A stretch of DNA of 64,000 nucleotides from Pseudescherichia vulneris NBRC 102420. Its GTDB lineage: Bacteria; Pseudomonadota; Gammaproteobacteria; Enterobacterales; Enterobacteriaceae. Location of the stretch: contig NZ_BBMZ01000016.1 in assembly GCF_000759795.1 (NCBI RefSeq), positions 1-64,000 on the forward strand, in the 5' to 3' direction. The translations under genes and the position numbers were made by a program. The stretch's first letter is position 1; every line of letters begins with the position of its first letter. Positions 1 through 12,028 of the stretch are shown here, piece after piece. Under the pieces are notes generated by a model. It had not been told where the DNA came from. It did no database searches and saw nothing but the letters and a program-made list of their open reading frames with translations.

Positions 1-45
1 AACGTTAACGTGGGGTTTTGTACGTTCAAATTTTTCTTTAGACAC
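1..45 (-). CDS. tufA: Elongation factor Tu, 5' end only (partial)
   Basis: EF-Tu delivers aminoacyl-tRNA to the ribosome in the cytoplasm. Only the first 15 codons lie in the window: a GTG start (minus strand, positions 45-43) followed by codons for SKEKFERTKPHVNV, which is the EF-Tu N-terminus. A Shine-Dalgarno stretch AAGGA lies about 8 nt upstream. It is the last gene of the str operon, 70 nt behind fusA, and continues beyond the left edge. The identification rests on the exact N-terminal peptide and on the conserved fusA-tufA order. Confidence 0.93.
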   Translation of the reverse strand, partial: MSKEKFERTKPHVNV

Positions 46-64
46 GGCTATATTCCTTACTATA

Positions 65-90
65 GTGCTCTCCCCTTCTGGAGAGAGCAC
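65..90 (-). other. Hairpin in the fusA-tufA gap
   Basis: The arms GTGCTCTC and GAGAGCAC pair around a C-rich/G-rich inner stem with one mismatch. The hairpin sits just after the fusA stop and before the tufA ribosome binding site. There is no T-tract, so it is not an obvious terminator. It may mark an mRNA processing or attenuation point between the two factors. Confidence 0.5.
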
Positions 91-115
91 GGGACTTAGG
101 TTTTAACCCTGCGGC

Positions 116-2239
<2,124 letters not shown>

Positions 2240-2323
2240 CTATTGCCTTAGCGTTCATGTTATGTAGCCCAAAGCGGGCAGCTTACATAAAGCGCCCGCT
2301 TGGTGACTATTACTCCGAAGGGA

Positions 2324-3367
<1,044 letters not shown>

Positions 3368-3389
3368 GAAATATACAGCAGATCTCACA

Positions 3390-3677
3390 CTACCAGGCGA
3401 TCTGGGCGGCGTGTTTTACCGTCAGGCTAACGAAATCAGTATAGCTAACCAGGACGATTCTGTTCGAAATTTGACCAGAAAGAGCGCGGGCATCAACGTC
3501 TTCCTGTAGAGCATGAACAGTTATGGGGGCAGCCAGCAGTAAATCAAGGTAGTGACCTCCTACAACCGCCGCCGTGACGCCATCAGAGAGCAGCAGCAGG
3601 TCATCCCCCTCCTGCAACGTGCGCATCAGCGCGGCCATGTCGCACTGCCAGGGAGAGTGACGAAGAGTATGCAGCAT
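3390..3677 (-). CDS. tusB: Sulfurtransferase complex subunit TusB
   Basis: TusB is one subunit of the cytoplasmic TusBCD heterohexamer. The complex relays persulfide sulfur from IscS/TusA to TusE and MnmA for 2-thiolation of the wobble uridine mnm5s2U34. The 95-residue product begins [10 protein letters not shown] and ends KHAAQIAW, as in the E. coli family. TusB carries no catalytic cysteine, as expected. The start has GAGG upstream and follows tusC by 7 nt, giving the order tusD-tusC-tusB-rpsL. Confidence 0.96.
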   Translation of the reverse strand: MLHTLRHSPWQCDMAALMRTLQEGDDLLLLSDGVTAAVVGGHYLDLLLAAPITVHALQEDVDARALSGQISNRIVLVSYTDFVSLTVKHAAQIAW

Positions 3678-3684
3678 AACAGCC

Positions 3685-4044
3685 TCAAAACGTCATAACG
3701 ACGTCATAGCGATGTAGACACTCGCGCAGCGCTTCGGGTTCCAGCGGCTGGGCATCGAGAATAAAAGAATTTGAGGCGTTCAGTCCGCGTTCGCGCAGCG
3801 AGGCCGCGCACAGCCAGAGCTGTTCGATGTCATAGAGCGGCAGCACCTTAAAGGTGGCGATATAGTCGCGCGCAAGGATATCGCCAGGACGCTGGTTGGC
3901 CAGCAGCTGAAAAACGCCGTCGCCAAGGAAAAAGACGCCAATCTCCTCGGTCAGGGCCGACATTGCCAGTAGCGCGTCCAGCCCTTCCCGTCCCGCAGAC
4001 GAGCCATGCGGTGCGGAGTTAAAAACAAATGCCACACTTTTCAT
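3685..4044 (-). CDS. tusC: Sulfurtransferase complex subunit TusC
   Basis: TusC is the second subunit of the TusBCD sulfur relay complex used for tRNA 2-thiouridine formation. It has 119 residues, the family length, and a DsrE/F-like fold signature ([21 protein letters not shown]). The start ATG overlaps the tusD stop by 1 nt, indicating translational coupling in tusDCB. No truncation is seen. Confidence 0.96.
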   Translation of the reverse strand: MKSVAFVFNSAPHGSSAGREGLDALLAMSALTEEIGVFFLGDGVFQLLANQRPGDILARDYIATFKVLPLYDIEQLWLCAASLRERGLNASNSFILDAQPLEPEALRECLHRYDVVMTF

Positions 4045-4430
4045 CAGAACTGCACCACGCGATCGCAGGTTAACGCCGCCTCGGCCAGCGCGCCTAAGCC
4101 GCTGAGAGAGAAACCCGGTTGAAGATTGGCACTGGCCAGGCCAGCACGCTGCGCTTCGCTCTCATCGGTGACGCCACGCCGCAGCGCTGCCGCCACGCAG
4201 ATATGCAGTTCAACCTGATGCTCAAGGTGCAGCGTCTGCCAGGCCCGAACCAGATCGAACTCGTCGCTGGCAGGGGCAGTCAGCTGGTTGGCGTTATAGA
4301 CCCCTTCCCGGTAGAAAAAGATGCTCGCCAGTTCGTGACCCGCAGCCAGCAGTGCCTGGGCAAACTGCCACGCGGTGCTGGCCTGCTGCGTACCGTAGGC
4401 AGGCCCCGTCACCATTAAGGCAAAACGCAT
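4044..4430 (-). CDS. tusD: Sulfurtransferase complex subunit TusD
   Basis: TusD is the subunit that accepts persulfide sulfur from TusA in the TusBCD complex and passes it to TusE. It has 128 residues. Cys78, in [12 protein letters not shown], is at the position of the essential E. coli Cys78. The start overlaps the yheO stop by 1 nt (TAATG), so yheO, tusD, tusC and tusB are probably co-transcribed. Confidence 0.97.
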   Translation of the reverse strand: MRFALMVTGPAYGTQQASTAWQFAQALLAAGHELASIFFYREGVYNANQLTAPASDEFDLVRAWQTLHLEHQVELHICVAAALRRGVTDESEAQRAGLASANLQPGFSLSGLGALAEAALTCDRVVQF

Positions 4431-5152
4431 TACTTATCCTGCCCCTGGAAGTCGCCGCTCTTGAACTGGCGAATGTAGAGGTAGACCGTATGCTTAGAGA
4501 TATTCAACCGATCGGCCACTTGGTTAATCGCATCTTTGATATCAAAAATGCCCTTTTCGTAGAGGTTCAGCACAATCTGACGGTTCTTCGCGTTGTTAGA
4601 CACGTTACGATCGGCATTCACCTCTTCAATGGTGAACTCCAGGGTCTGCATCACCAGATCGTCCACCGAGGAAGCAAAGTTCACGGCAGAGCCGACGTCC
4701 GGCGTCTCCGGCGGAATAAAGGTGTTCATGATCTGCGAGAAGGGAACATCAAGGTTCATGTTGATGCACAGCAGGCCAATGACCCGGTGCTCGCGATTGC
4801 GGATGGCAATGGTGACCGACTTCATCAGCACGCCGCTTTTGGCGCGGGTGAAGTAGCACTTCGAGACGCTGCTGTCTGCGCCCGTCATGTCGTGCAGCAT
4901 GCGCAGGGCAAGATCGGTGATCGGCGAGCCAATCTTACGCCCGGTGTGTTCACCGTTAGCAATACGAATGGCGGAGCATTTGAGATCCTGCAAGGAGTGC
5001 AAGACGATTTCACAGTGGGCACCAATGAGCATCGCTAACCCATCGACCACCGCTTCGTAGGATTTCAGGATATCGAAGTCGGTCTGATCAAAAGGCCGTT
5101 GATCCAGCAGATCGAGCTCGCTGGTTTCGTTGGTTAATAGCGACCTGGACAT
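4430..5152 (-). CDS. yheO: YheO family PAS-like/HTH transcriptional regulator
   Basis: This is a predicted DNA-binding regulator. It has an N-terminal YheO-type PAS-like domain (about residues 25-130) and a C-terminal helix-turn-helix (about 175-235, with [20 protein letters not shown]). Its ligand and targets are not known from the sequence. I chose the ATG at 5152 (240 residues, E. coli length). A GTG four codons upstream overlaps the Shine-Dalgarno sequence AAGGAG and is less likely. It is the first gene of the yheO-tusDCB group. Confidence 0.93.
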   Translation of the reverse strand: MSRSLLTNETSELDLLDQRPFDQTDFDILKSYEAVVDGLAMLIGAHCEIVLHSLQDLKCSAIRIANGEHTGRKIGSPITDLALRMLHDMTGADSSVSKCYFTRAKSGVLMKSVTIAIRNREHRVIGLLCINMNLDVPFSQIMNTFIPPETPDVGSAVNFASSVDDLVMQTLEFTIEEVNADRNVSNNAKNRQIVLNLYEKGIFDIKDAINQVADRLNISKHTVYLYIRQFKSGDFQGQDK

Positions 5153-5284
5153 GAAAAAAAACACTCCTTTTCAGGAGCCTGTCGTTATGTTTTCAGGGCA
5201 GGCTCATCATTTACAGGGACATCTAAATTAATACAGCGCACAGGGCGCTGCCAGTGTTAATTATACCTGCCCTGTAATAAAAAA

Positions 5285-5306
5285 CCGCCGCCTGGTTAGG
5301 CGGCGG
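5285..5306 (-). terminator. Rho-independent terminator of fkpA
   Basis: A 9-bp perfect GC stem (CCGCCGCCT/AGGCGGCGG) with a 4-nt loop is followed on the minus strand by a run of six T residues. It lies 11 nt beyond the fkpA stop and before yheO. Confidence 0.9.
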
Positions 5307-5317
5307 CTGTCAGCGTA

Positions 5318-6148
5318 TTACTTTTTATCCGCTGCGGCAGGTTGCTCTGCCGGTGCTGCCGCGTCCGGTTTCGGCTGCGCATCCGCTTTCGGCGCCGGTT
5401 TGATATCCAGCAGCTCTACGTCGAAGACCAGCGTAGAGTTAGCCGGGATACCCGGAACGCCGGTTTTACCGTAGGCCAGTGCCGGTGGGATCACCAGCTT
5501 GATTTTGCCGCCTTTCTTGATGTTTTTCAGGCCTTCGGTCCAGCCTGGGATCACACCATCGAGGCGGAAGGAGAGCGGTTCGCCACGGGTGTAGGAGTTA
5601 TCAAACTCTTTACCATCGATCAGCGTACCCTTGTAGTTAACCACCACGGTATCGCTATCTTTCGGTGCATCGCCGGTCCCCTCTTTCTCTACTTTGTAGA
5701 GCAGGCCGGTAGAGGAGGTTTTCACGTCCTTCTCTTTAGCAAAGGTGTCGCGGAAGGCTTTGCCTTTGGTTTCGTTCTCAGCCGCGTCCTTCTCCATCTT
5801 CTCCTGAGCAGCACCCTTCACGCGTGCTTCAAACGCCTGCAGAGTCTGTTCGATCTCCTGGTCGGAGAGCTTGCTCTTGTTAGCAAAGGCGTCCTGGACG
5901 CCAGCGATCAGCTGAGCCTGGTCCAGCTTGATGCCCAGTTTTTCCTGTTCTTTCAGGGAGTTTTCCATATAACGACCCAGTGACGCGCCCAGCGCATAGG
6001 CTGATTTTTGGTCGTCGTTTTTGAATGCCGCTTTGCTGTCGGTGGTTGCCGGGGCTTTAGCCGGAGCGTCAGCAGCAAAAGAAAGAGGTGCATTCAGCGC
6101 AACGGCCATCGTGGTCGCCAGCAGCGTGACTTTAAACAGTGATTTCAT
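5318..6148 (-). CDS. fkpA: Periplasmic FKBP-type peptidyl-prolyl isomerase and chaperone FkpA
   Basis: FkpA catalyses proline cis-trans isomerisation and assists folding in the periplasm. The start MKSLFKVTLLA gives a Sec signal peptide with likely cleavage after residue 25 (PLSFA-AD). The N-terminal dimerisation domain follows, then the FKBP domain (about 140-250, with VVVNYKGTLIDGKEFDNSY), and a low-complexity Pro/Ala/Lys tail. It has 276 residues, close to the family length. Eight extra codons upstream of this ATG are rejected because they precede the signal peptide. It is monocistronic, with its own terminator. Confidence 0.96.
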   Translation of the reverse strand: MKSLFKVTLLATTMAVALNAPLSFAADAPAKAPATTDSKAAFKNDDQKSAYALGASLGRYMENSLKEQEKLGIKLDQAQLIAGVQDAFANKSKLSDQEIEQTLQAFEARVKGAAQEKMEKDAAENETKGKAFRDTFAKEKDVKTSSTGLLYKVEKEGTGDAPKDSDTVVVNYKGTLIDGKEFDNSYTRGEPLSFRLDGVIPGWTEGLKNIKKGGKIKLVIPPALAYGKTGVPGIPANSTLVFDVELLDIKPAPKADAQPKPDAAAPAEQPAAADKK

Positions 6149-6362
6149 CCATATCTCCAGGGCCGGGGGCAAATTACCCCAGGGTTTGCGTATTTGAAAA
6201 ACGTACTATAAATCGTTGTGGGAGAAATCTATATAACGACATTCCCGATTGTTGCCTCTTTTGTGACTATTTTTGTTTAAATTAGTTTCTTAAGGATGTC
6301 AGGTGGGCTGCGCAGCCACGTAAAGTTGCGTAGAATCCGGGCTAAAACAGATGAGGTGAAAC

Positions 6363-6581
6363 ATGCAGAATATGACGCTGGAAGCGCGGCTGGCAGAGCT
6401 GGAGAGCCGTCTGGCTTTTCAGGAGATTACGATCGAGGAGCTTAACCAGACGGTCACCGCCCACGAGCTGGAGATGGCGAAGCTGCGGGACCTGATGCGC
6501 CTCGTTACCGAGAAGCTGAAAGCCAGCCAGCCTTCCCATATGGCCTCTCAGTCAGAAGAGACGCCGCCGCCCCACTATTGA
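6363..6581 (+). CDS. slyX: SlyX family protein
   Basis: This is a 72-residue cytoplasmic protein of unknown biochemical role. Most of its length (about residues 4-52, rich in Leu and Glu heptads) is a predicted coiled coil, and it ends in EETPPPHY as in E. coli SlyX. It is divergent from fkpA and convergent with slyD, with AGGTG upstream of the ATG. A strong bidirectional terminator follows. Confidence 0.93.
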   Translation: MQNMTLEARLAELESRLAFQEITIEELNQTVTAHELEMAKLRDLMRLVTEKLKASQPSHMASQSEETPPPHY

Positions 6582-6600
6582 TTTTTAAAACGCGAGACGT

Positions 6601-6631
6601 AAAAAAAGCGGGAGAATATTCCCGCTTTTTT
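6601..6631. terminator. Bidirectional terminator between slyX and slyD
   Basis: The stem GCGGGA/TCCCGC is flanked by an A7 run on the left and a T6 run on the right. It can end slyX transcripts on the plus strand and slyD transcripts on the minus strand. Confidence 0.9.
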
Positions 6632-6632
6632 G

Positions 6633-6710
6633 TGCCCGGTGGCGCTTCGCTTACCGGGCCTACACGCCAATGCTAAACCGTAGGCCCGGCAAGTTTACGC
6701 CGCCGGGCGT
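6633..6710. repeat. Pair of REP (PU) elements
   Basis: Two inverted REP units, GCCCGGTGGCGCTTCGC... (6633-6664) and GTAGGCCCGGCAAG... (6680-6710), form a BIME-like pair in the slyX-slyD convergent gap. Confidence 0.85.
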
Positions 6711-6725
6711 GGTTAGCTTAGACGA

Positions 6726-7313
6726 TTAGTGGCAGCCGCAACCGCCGTTACCACAACCGCCTTTACCATGACCGTGGTCATGATCGTGGCCGTGACCACC
6801 GCAGCAGCCGTCGCCGTGTTCATGGTCGTGACCATGATCGTGGCCGTGCGGGCCGTGAACGTGGCCGTGGGCCAGCTCTTCTTCGGTCGCTTCACGAATG
6901 GCAACGACTTCAACGTTGAACTTCAGGTTCTGGCCAGCCAGCATGTGGTTACCGTCAACCACGACGTGGTCATCTTCCACTTCGGTGATCTCAACCGGTA
7001 CCGGACCCTGGTCAGTTTCAGCCAGGAAGCGCATGCCTACCTGCAGTTCGTCAACGCCCATGAAGACGTCTTTCGGTACGCGCTGCACCAGGTTCTCGTC
7101 GTACTGACCGTAAGCGTCGTTTGCGCCCACCGCCACGTCAAATTTGTCGCCAGGTTCGTGACCTTCCAGCGCGGACTCCAGACCAGAGATCAGGGAGCCG
7201 TGACCGTGCAGGTAGTCCAGCGGCGCACTTACCGGAGACTCATCAACCAACACACCGTCTTCTGTACGTACCTGATAGGCCAGGCTGACCACCAGGTCTT
7301 TTGCTACTTTCAT
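6726..7313 (-). CDS. slyD: FKBP-type peptidyl-prolyl isomerase and metallochaperone SlyD
   Basis: SlyD is a cytoplasmic prolyl isomerase and chaperone that also binds Ni2+ and feeds hydrogenase maturation. The FKBP domain spans residues 1-70 and 130-150, with the IF (insert-in-flap) chaperone domain between them. The last 50 residues are a metal-binding tail packed with His, Cys and Gly (e.g. HGHDHGHDHEHGDGCCGGH). It has 195 residues, against 196 in E. coli. In E. coli it is required for phage phiX174 lysis. It is on the minus strand, downstream of yheV. Confidence 0.97.
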   Translation of the reverse strand: MKVAKDLVVSLAYQVRTEDGVLVDESPVSAPLDYLHGHGSLISGLESALEGHEPGDKFDVAVGANDAYGQYDENLVQRVPKDVFMGVDELQVGMRFLAETDQGPVPVEITEVEDDHVVVDGNHMLAGQNLKFNVEVVAIREATEEELAHGHVHGPHGHDHGHDHEHGDGCCGGHGHDHDHGHGKGGCGNGGCGCH

Positions 7314-7407
7314 GATATCTCCTGAGCGTGGGTAAATTGCTGGCGCAGATTGTAACGGAATTCTGCCCCTGTGTACCCTTAAGCTTAAAAAAAGCTAGGG
7401 CATATCG

Positions 7408-7608
7408 CTAGTCTGGATGAAAAATCCCGATCACTTGCTCTTCTTTGCGAACGTGCTCACGGGCCTCTTTATCCGCCTCGCGCATCTGGTGGCCGCACTT
7501 AACGCACTCAACAATATCGACATTATTTTCGCGCCACATCGCCAGCGTGTCCTGAGCCTGACAGGCTGGGCACTTGGCACCCGCGATAAAACGTTTACGT
7601 ATCGCCAT
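7408..7608 (-). CDS. yheV: YheV family small zinc-ribbon protein
   Basis: This 66-residue protein has two CxxC knuckles (CPAC and CVKC) spaced like a zinc ribbon, followed by a basic/acidic helix. The family is conserved but its function is unknown. It begins 12 nt after the kefB stop and is probably the last gene of kefG-kefB-yheV. Confidence 0.93.
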   Translation of the reverse strand: MAIRKRFIAGAKCPACQAQDTLAMWRENNVDIVECVKCGHQMREADKEAREHVRKEEQVIGIFHPD

Positions 7609-7620
7609 ACTTTTTACCCT

Positions 7621-9429
7621 CTATTCAAACTCGTCCCAGCCATCCGGCTGCCGGCGCTCCTGTTGCATTTCACGCTGGAAAATCTCTTCCAGCTCGCGCC
7701 GCGCCTCCCGGACGCGGGAGATCTGCTGTGTATCAGTATGCACCACCGGCATCAGTTCGCGCAGCATCCGCATATCAAGACGACGAAAATGCAGCTGCGC
7801 TCGCTGCGCCTGGTGAGGATGCATACCCAGCGAGACCAACGCCTTACGCCCCAGCTCCAGCGCACTGGAGAAAGTCTCACGGGAGAACTGCGTCACCCCC
7901 GCCTGGAGCAGCTCGTGCGCCTCAAAACGTCCCCGTGCCCGAGCAAGAATGGCCAGGTGCGGGAAATGCTGCTGGCAAATGGCGACCAGCTTCATGGTGT
8001 CTTCCGGCTCGTTGCAGGTAATAACGATCGATTCCGCCGCCTCCGCGCCCGCCGAGCGCAGCAGCTCGACCTGAGTCGCGTCGCCGTAGTAGACCTTATA
8101 GCCATATTTGCGCATCAGGTTCACCGCGCTGATATCGCGCTCCAGTACGGTGATGCGCATCTTGTTGGCCATCAGCAGGCGACCAATCACCTGGCCGAAG
8201 CGGCCAAAGCCGACGATGATCACCTGCGGCTTGTCATCTTCAACCCACTGGGCTTCCCCCTCCTCCTCCGGGCTGTTGAAGCGCCGGGAGAGTCCCTTAT
8301 CAATGCCTTTCATCAGCAGCGGCGTGGTCATCATCGACAGGGTGACCGTCACCAGCAGCAGCGCCATCTGATCGTTATGGAATAGCTTTTGCGAGGAGGC
8401 GGTCGAGAAGAGCACAAAGGCGAACTCACCGCCCTGGCTGAGCACGCCGGCGAACTGCATCCGCTCCGAGCTTCGTAGACCATAGAGGCGCGCCAGCAGA
8501 TAGAGCACCGTGGTTTTTACCGCCACCAGAATGACGACTGCCGCGATAACCCACGGTAGATGGGTATAGAGCACGCCCAGGTTAAGCGCCATGCCTACTG
8601 AGATAAAGAATAGCCCCAGCAGCAGACCTTTGAACGGATCGATGGCCGACTCCAGCTCGTGGCGGTACTCGCTCTCGGCCAGCAGCACCCCGGCGATAAA
8701 GGTGCCGAGCGCCATCGACAGCCCCAGCGCGTCCATAAACAGCGCCGAGCCGAGCACCAGCAGCAGCGTGGCGGCGGTAAAGACCTCCCGCACCCCGGAG
8801 GCGGCAATAAAGCGGAACACCGGGCGCAGCAGATAGCGACCACCCACCAGCATCCCGGCGAAGGCGATCACCTTCATGCCAATCTTGATCCAGTCGAAGT
8901 GGTCATCGCCGCTGCCCGCCAGCAGCGGCACCAGCGCCAGAGCCGGGATCACCGCCAGATCCTGGAACAGCAGCACCGAGAATCCCAGCTGTCCCGCCTC
9001 GCTGCGGTTCATCCCCTTGTCGCGCATGAGCTGGAGCGCCATCGCGGTTGAGGACATCGCGAGGCCAATGCCGCCAATCACCGCCGCCTGCCAGGCGAAG
9101 TCGGTCAGCATCAGCAGCCCGGCGAGGATCGCAGCGCTGAGCAGCACCTGTGCCGCCCCGACGCCGAAGATCGACTGCCGCAGCTGCCACAGCTTTGACG
9201 GGTTGAGCTCGAGGCCGATAATAAACATCAGAAACACGACGCCCATCTCAGAGAAGTGGAGGATCTCATCAACGTCGCTGATAAATCCCAGCCCCCATGG
9301 GCCGATAGCAATGCCCGCCAGCAGATAGCCCAGCACTGCGCCAATGCCCAGCCGGGCAGCCAGCGGTACGGCGACTACGGCGGCAAACAGAAACAGTACG
9401 CCCGCCAGCAGCAGATCGGTTCCTTCCAT
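7621..9429 (-). CDS. kefB: Glutathione-regulated K+/H+ antiporter KefB
   Basis: KefB is an inner-membrane potassium efflux system. It is held closed by glutathione and opened by glutathione adducts, acidifying the cytoplasm during electrophile stress. It has 602 residues. The CPA2-type membrane domain (about 12 TM, residues 1-385) is followed by an RCK/TrkA-N domain starting near 400 with the Rossmann motif [12 protein letters not shown], and a C-terminal tail. The start overlaps the kefG stop by 1 nt, matching the known ancillary-subunit pairing. Confidence 0.97.
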   Translation of the reverse strand: MEGTDLLLAGVLFLFAAVVAVPLAARLGIGAVLGYLLAGIAIGPWGLGFISDVDEILHFSEMGVVFLMFIIGLELNPSKLWQLRQSIFGVGAAQVLLSAAILAGLLMLTDFAWQAAVIGGIGLAMSSTAMALQLMRDKGMNRSEAGQLGFSVLLFQDLAVIPALALVPLLAGSGDDHFDWIKIGMKVIAFAGMLVGGRYLLRPVFRFIAASGVREVFTAATLLLVLGSALFMDALGLSMALGTFIAGVLLAESEYRHELESAIDPFKGLLLGLFFISVGMALNLGVLYTHLPWVIAAVVILVAVKTTVLYLLARLYGLRSSERMQFAGVLSQGGEFAFVLFSTASSQKLFHNDQMALLLVTVTLSMMTTPLLMKGIDKGLSRRFNSPEEEGEAQWVEDDKPQVIIVGFGRFGQVIGRLLMANKMRITVLERDISAVNLMRKYGYKVYYGDATQVELLRSAGAEAAESIVITCNEPEDTMKLVAICQQHFPHLAILARARGRFEAHELLQAGVTQFSRETFSSALELGRKALVSLGMHPHQAQRAQLHFRRLDMRMLRELMPVVHTDTQQISRVREARRELEEIFQREMQQERRQPDGWDEFE

Positions 9430-9980
9430 TAGCGACCTCCCGTCGCGGTGGGTGATGCCAGCCAGTCGCCGTAGGCCTTAGCATGGCTGGCCAGTTCCTC
9501 TTTCGGCTGGCGGCGCGCCCAGTAGACAATAAACGGCGTCATCCACTGCATATGGCACATGGCTGCCGTCAGCTCAAAGGGACGCAGGATATCGCTAAGG
9601 GGGTAGCGGTTAAGACCGTCGTAGCGATAGGCGCTCTCCGGCTCGCCGGTGGTGATCACGCAGCGCCAGCGCTTGCCCGCCAGCTGGTTGCCTCCCGGTC
9701 CGCTGGCGAAGCCGCGGGTCAGAACGCGATCCAGCCACTCTTTGAGCAGCGCCGGACAGCTATAGGTGTAGAGAGGATACTGAAAGACGATGACGTCGTG
9801 CTCGCGCAGCAGCGCCTGCTCGCGAGGGATATCGATAAAAAAGTCTGGATAGTGCGCATAGAGATCGTGCACTGTCACATTGTCGAGTTGCATTGCCGGC
9901 TTAAGCAGCACCCGGTTAGCTACCGAGTCCTGTGATTCCGGATGGGCATACAGCAGCAGCACTTTGGCTGTCTGGGACAT
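9429..9980 (-). CDS. kefG: Ancillary subunit of KefB (flavodoxin-like quinone reductase)
   Basis: KefG is a cytoplasmic NAD(P)H:quinone oxidoreductase-fold protein required for full KefB activity. It has 183 residues. It starts [15 protein letters not shown], with the flavodoxin-like phosphate-binding region, and has [19 protein letters not shown]. It is the first gene of kefG-kefB-yheV and is divergent from yheS across a 139-nt gap. Confidence 0.96.
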   Translation of the reverse strand: MSQTAKVLLLYAHPESQDSVANRVLLKPAMQLDNVTVHDLYAHYPDFFIDIPREQALLREHDVIVFQYPLYTYSCPALLKEWLDRVLTRGFASGPGGNQLAGKRWRCVITTGEPESAYRYDGLNRYPLSDILRPFELTAAMCHMQWMTPFIVYWARRQPKEELASHAKAYGDWLASPTATGGR

Positions 9981-10119
9981 CGCTCCCCTCCCGGTTATGT
10001 TTTAATGATTTTGTGTATCGTTGTCGTTTCGGGCTACCATTGCGCCCTGGTGCGGCATTATAGGCGCACTCCACATTATCATAATGACAAATTAACATAG
10101 TCGGAACATACGGCGCTCT

Positions 10120-12024
10120 ATGATTGTTTTCTCCTCACTACAAATTCGTCGCGGCGTGCGTGTCCTGCTGGATAACGCCACCGCCACCATCAATCCCGGC
10201 CAGAAAGTCGGGCTGGTGGGTAAAAACGGCTGCGGGAAATCTACCCTGCTGGCGCTGCTGAAAAATGAGCTTACCGCCGACGGTGGCAGCTTCACCTACC
10301 CTGCCAACTGGCAGCTGGCGTGGGTGAATCAGGAGACCCCGGCCCTCAGCGAGCCCGCCATTGACTATGTTATTGATGGCGATCGCGAGTATCGCCAGCT
10401 GGAGGCCCAGCTCAACGACGCCAACGAGCGTAACGACGGCCATGCCATTGCTACCGTGCACGGCAAGCTTGACGCTATCGACGCCTGGACTATTCGCTCC
10501 CGCGCCGCCAGCCTGCTGCACGGGCTAGGATTCTCTACCGAGCAGCTTGAACGCCCGGTAAGCGACTTCTCCGGTGGCTGGCGTATGCGTCTCAACCTTG
10601 CCCAGGCGCTGGTCTGCCGCTCGGATCTGCTCCTGCTCGATGAGCCCACCAACCACCTCGATCTCGATGCGGTGATCTGGCTGGAGCGCTGGCTGAAGAG
10701 CTATCAGGGTACGCTGATCCTCATCTCCCACGACCGTGACTTCCTCGATCCGGTGGTGGATAAAATCATCCATATCGAACAGCAGAGTATGTTCGAGTAT
10801 ACCGGCAACTACAGCTCGTTTGAGCGCCAGCGCGCAACTCGTCTGGCGCAGCAGCAGGCCACCTACGAGAGCCAGCAGCAGCGCGTGGCGCACCTGCAAA
10901 GCTTTATCGACCGCTTCAAAGCCAAGGCCAGCAAGGCCAAGCAGGCCCAGAGCCGGGTGAAGATGCTGGAGCGCATGGAGCTGATTGCCCCGGCGCACGT
11001 GGATAACCCCTTCCACTTCAGCTTCCGTGCGCCGGAGAGCCTGCCCAACCCGCTGCTGAAGATGGAGAAGGTCAGCGCGGGCTACGGCGATCGCACCATT
11101 CTGAATTCGATCAAGCTCAACCTGGTGCCGGGCTCGCGTATTGGTCTGCTCGGGCGCAACGGCGCGGGTAAATCGACGCTGATCAAGCTGCTGGCGGGCG
11201 AGCTTGCTCCTACCGGCGGTGATATTGGCCTCGCGAAAGGCATTAAGCTTGGCTACTTCGCCCAGCACCAGCTGGAGTTCCTGCGGGCGGACGAGTCACC
11301 GTTGCAGCACCTGGCGCGCCTTGCCCCGCAGGAAGCGGAGCAGAAGCTGCGGGATTATCTGGGCGGCTTCGATTTTCATGGCGACAAGGTCACAGAGAAC
11401 ACCCAGCGTTTTTCCGGCGGTGAAAAGGCCCGGCTGGTGCTGGCCCTGATCGTCTGGCAGCGCCCGAACCTGCTGCTGCTCGATGAGCCAACCAACCACC
11501 TGGATCTCGACATGCGCCAGGCCCTGACCGAAGCGCTGATCGAGTTTGAAGGCGCGCTGGTGGTGGTGTCGCACGATCGTCACCTGATCCGCTCCACCAC
11601 CGACGATCTCTACCTGGTCCACGACGGCAAAGTCGAGTCGTTCGACGGCGATCTGGAGGATTATCAGCAGTGGCTCAGCGACGTGCAGAAGCAGGAGAAT
11701 CAGCCTGCCGAGACAGCGAAGGAGAGCGGCAACAGCGCCCAGGCACGTAAAGACCAGAAGCGCCGGGAAGCGGAGCTGCGTACCCAGACCCAGCCCCTGC
11801 GCAAAGAGATCGCCCGTCTGGAGAAAGAGATGGAGAAACTCAATGCCCAGCTAGCGAAGGCCGAAGAGAAGCTTGGCGACAGCGGCCTGTACGATCAGAG
11901 CCGCAAGGCCGAGCTGACCGAGTGTCTGCAGGCCCAGGCCAGCGCGAAGTCGGGCCTGGAGGAGTGTGAGATGGCGTGGCTTGAAGCCCAGGAGCAGCTT
12001 GAAGGCATGCTGCAAAGCGAGTAA
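10120..12024 (+). CDS. yheS: ABC-F family ATPase YheS
   Basis: This is a soluble tandem-ATPase ABC-F protein. The family acts on the ribosomal E site to relieve stalled or difficult translation. It has 634 residues. The first Walker A GKNGCGKST is at 34-42, with signature FSGGWRMRL and Walker B LLLLDEPTNHLDLD. The interdomain linker is about 235-310. The second Walker A GRNGAGKST is near 345, followed by FSGGEKARL and a second DEPTNHLDLD. The C-terminal region 530-634 is a charged coiled coil. mdcR starts only 4 nt after its stop, so the two may share a transcript. Confidence 0.96.
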   Translation: MIVFSSLQIRRGVRVLLDNATATINPGQKVGLVGKNGCGKSTLLALLKNELTADGGSFTYPANWQLAWVNQETPALSEPAIDYVIDGDREYRQLEAQLNDANERNDGHAIATVHGKLDAIDAWTIRSRAASLLHGLGFSTEQLERPVSDFSGGWRMRLNLAQALVCRSDLLLLDEPTNHLDLDAVIWLERWLKSYQGTLILISHDRDFLDPVVDKIIHIEQQSMFEYTGNYSSFERQRATRLAQQQATYESQQQRVAHLQSFIDRFKAKASKAKQAQSRVKMLERMELIAPAHVDNPFHFSFRAPESLPNPLLKMEKVSAGYGDRTILNSIKLNLVPGSRIGLLGRNGAGKSTLIKLLAGELAPTGGDIGLAKGIKLGYFAQHQLEFLRADESPLQHLARLAPQEAEQKLRDYLGGFDFHGDKVTENTQRFSGGEKARLVLALIVWQRPNLLLLDEPTNHLDLDMRQALTEALIEFEGALVVVSHDRHLIRSTTDDLYLVHDGKVESFDGDLEDYQQWLSDVQKQENQPAETAKESGNSAQARKDQKRREAELRTQTQPLRKEIARLEKEMEKLNAQLAKAEEKLGDSGLYDQSRKAELTECLQAQASAKSGLEECEMAWLEAQEQLEGMLQSE

Positions 12025-12028
12025 CGCC

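Noticed and set aside
5153-5164. GTG start for yheO four codons upstream
   Set aside because: It coincides with the Shine-Dalgarno sequence AAGGAGTG that serves the ATG at 5152.
7417-8385. 322-codon open frame antisense to yheV and kefB
   Set aside because: Covers two well-recognised genes on the other strand; composition typical of a shadow frame.
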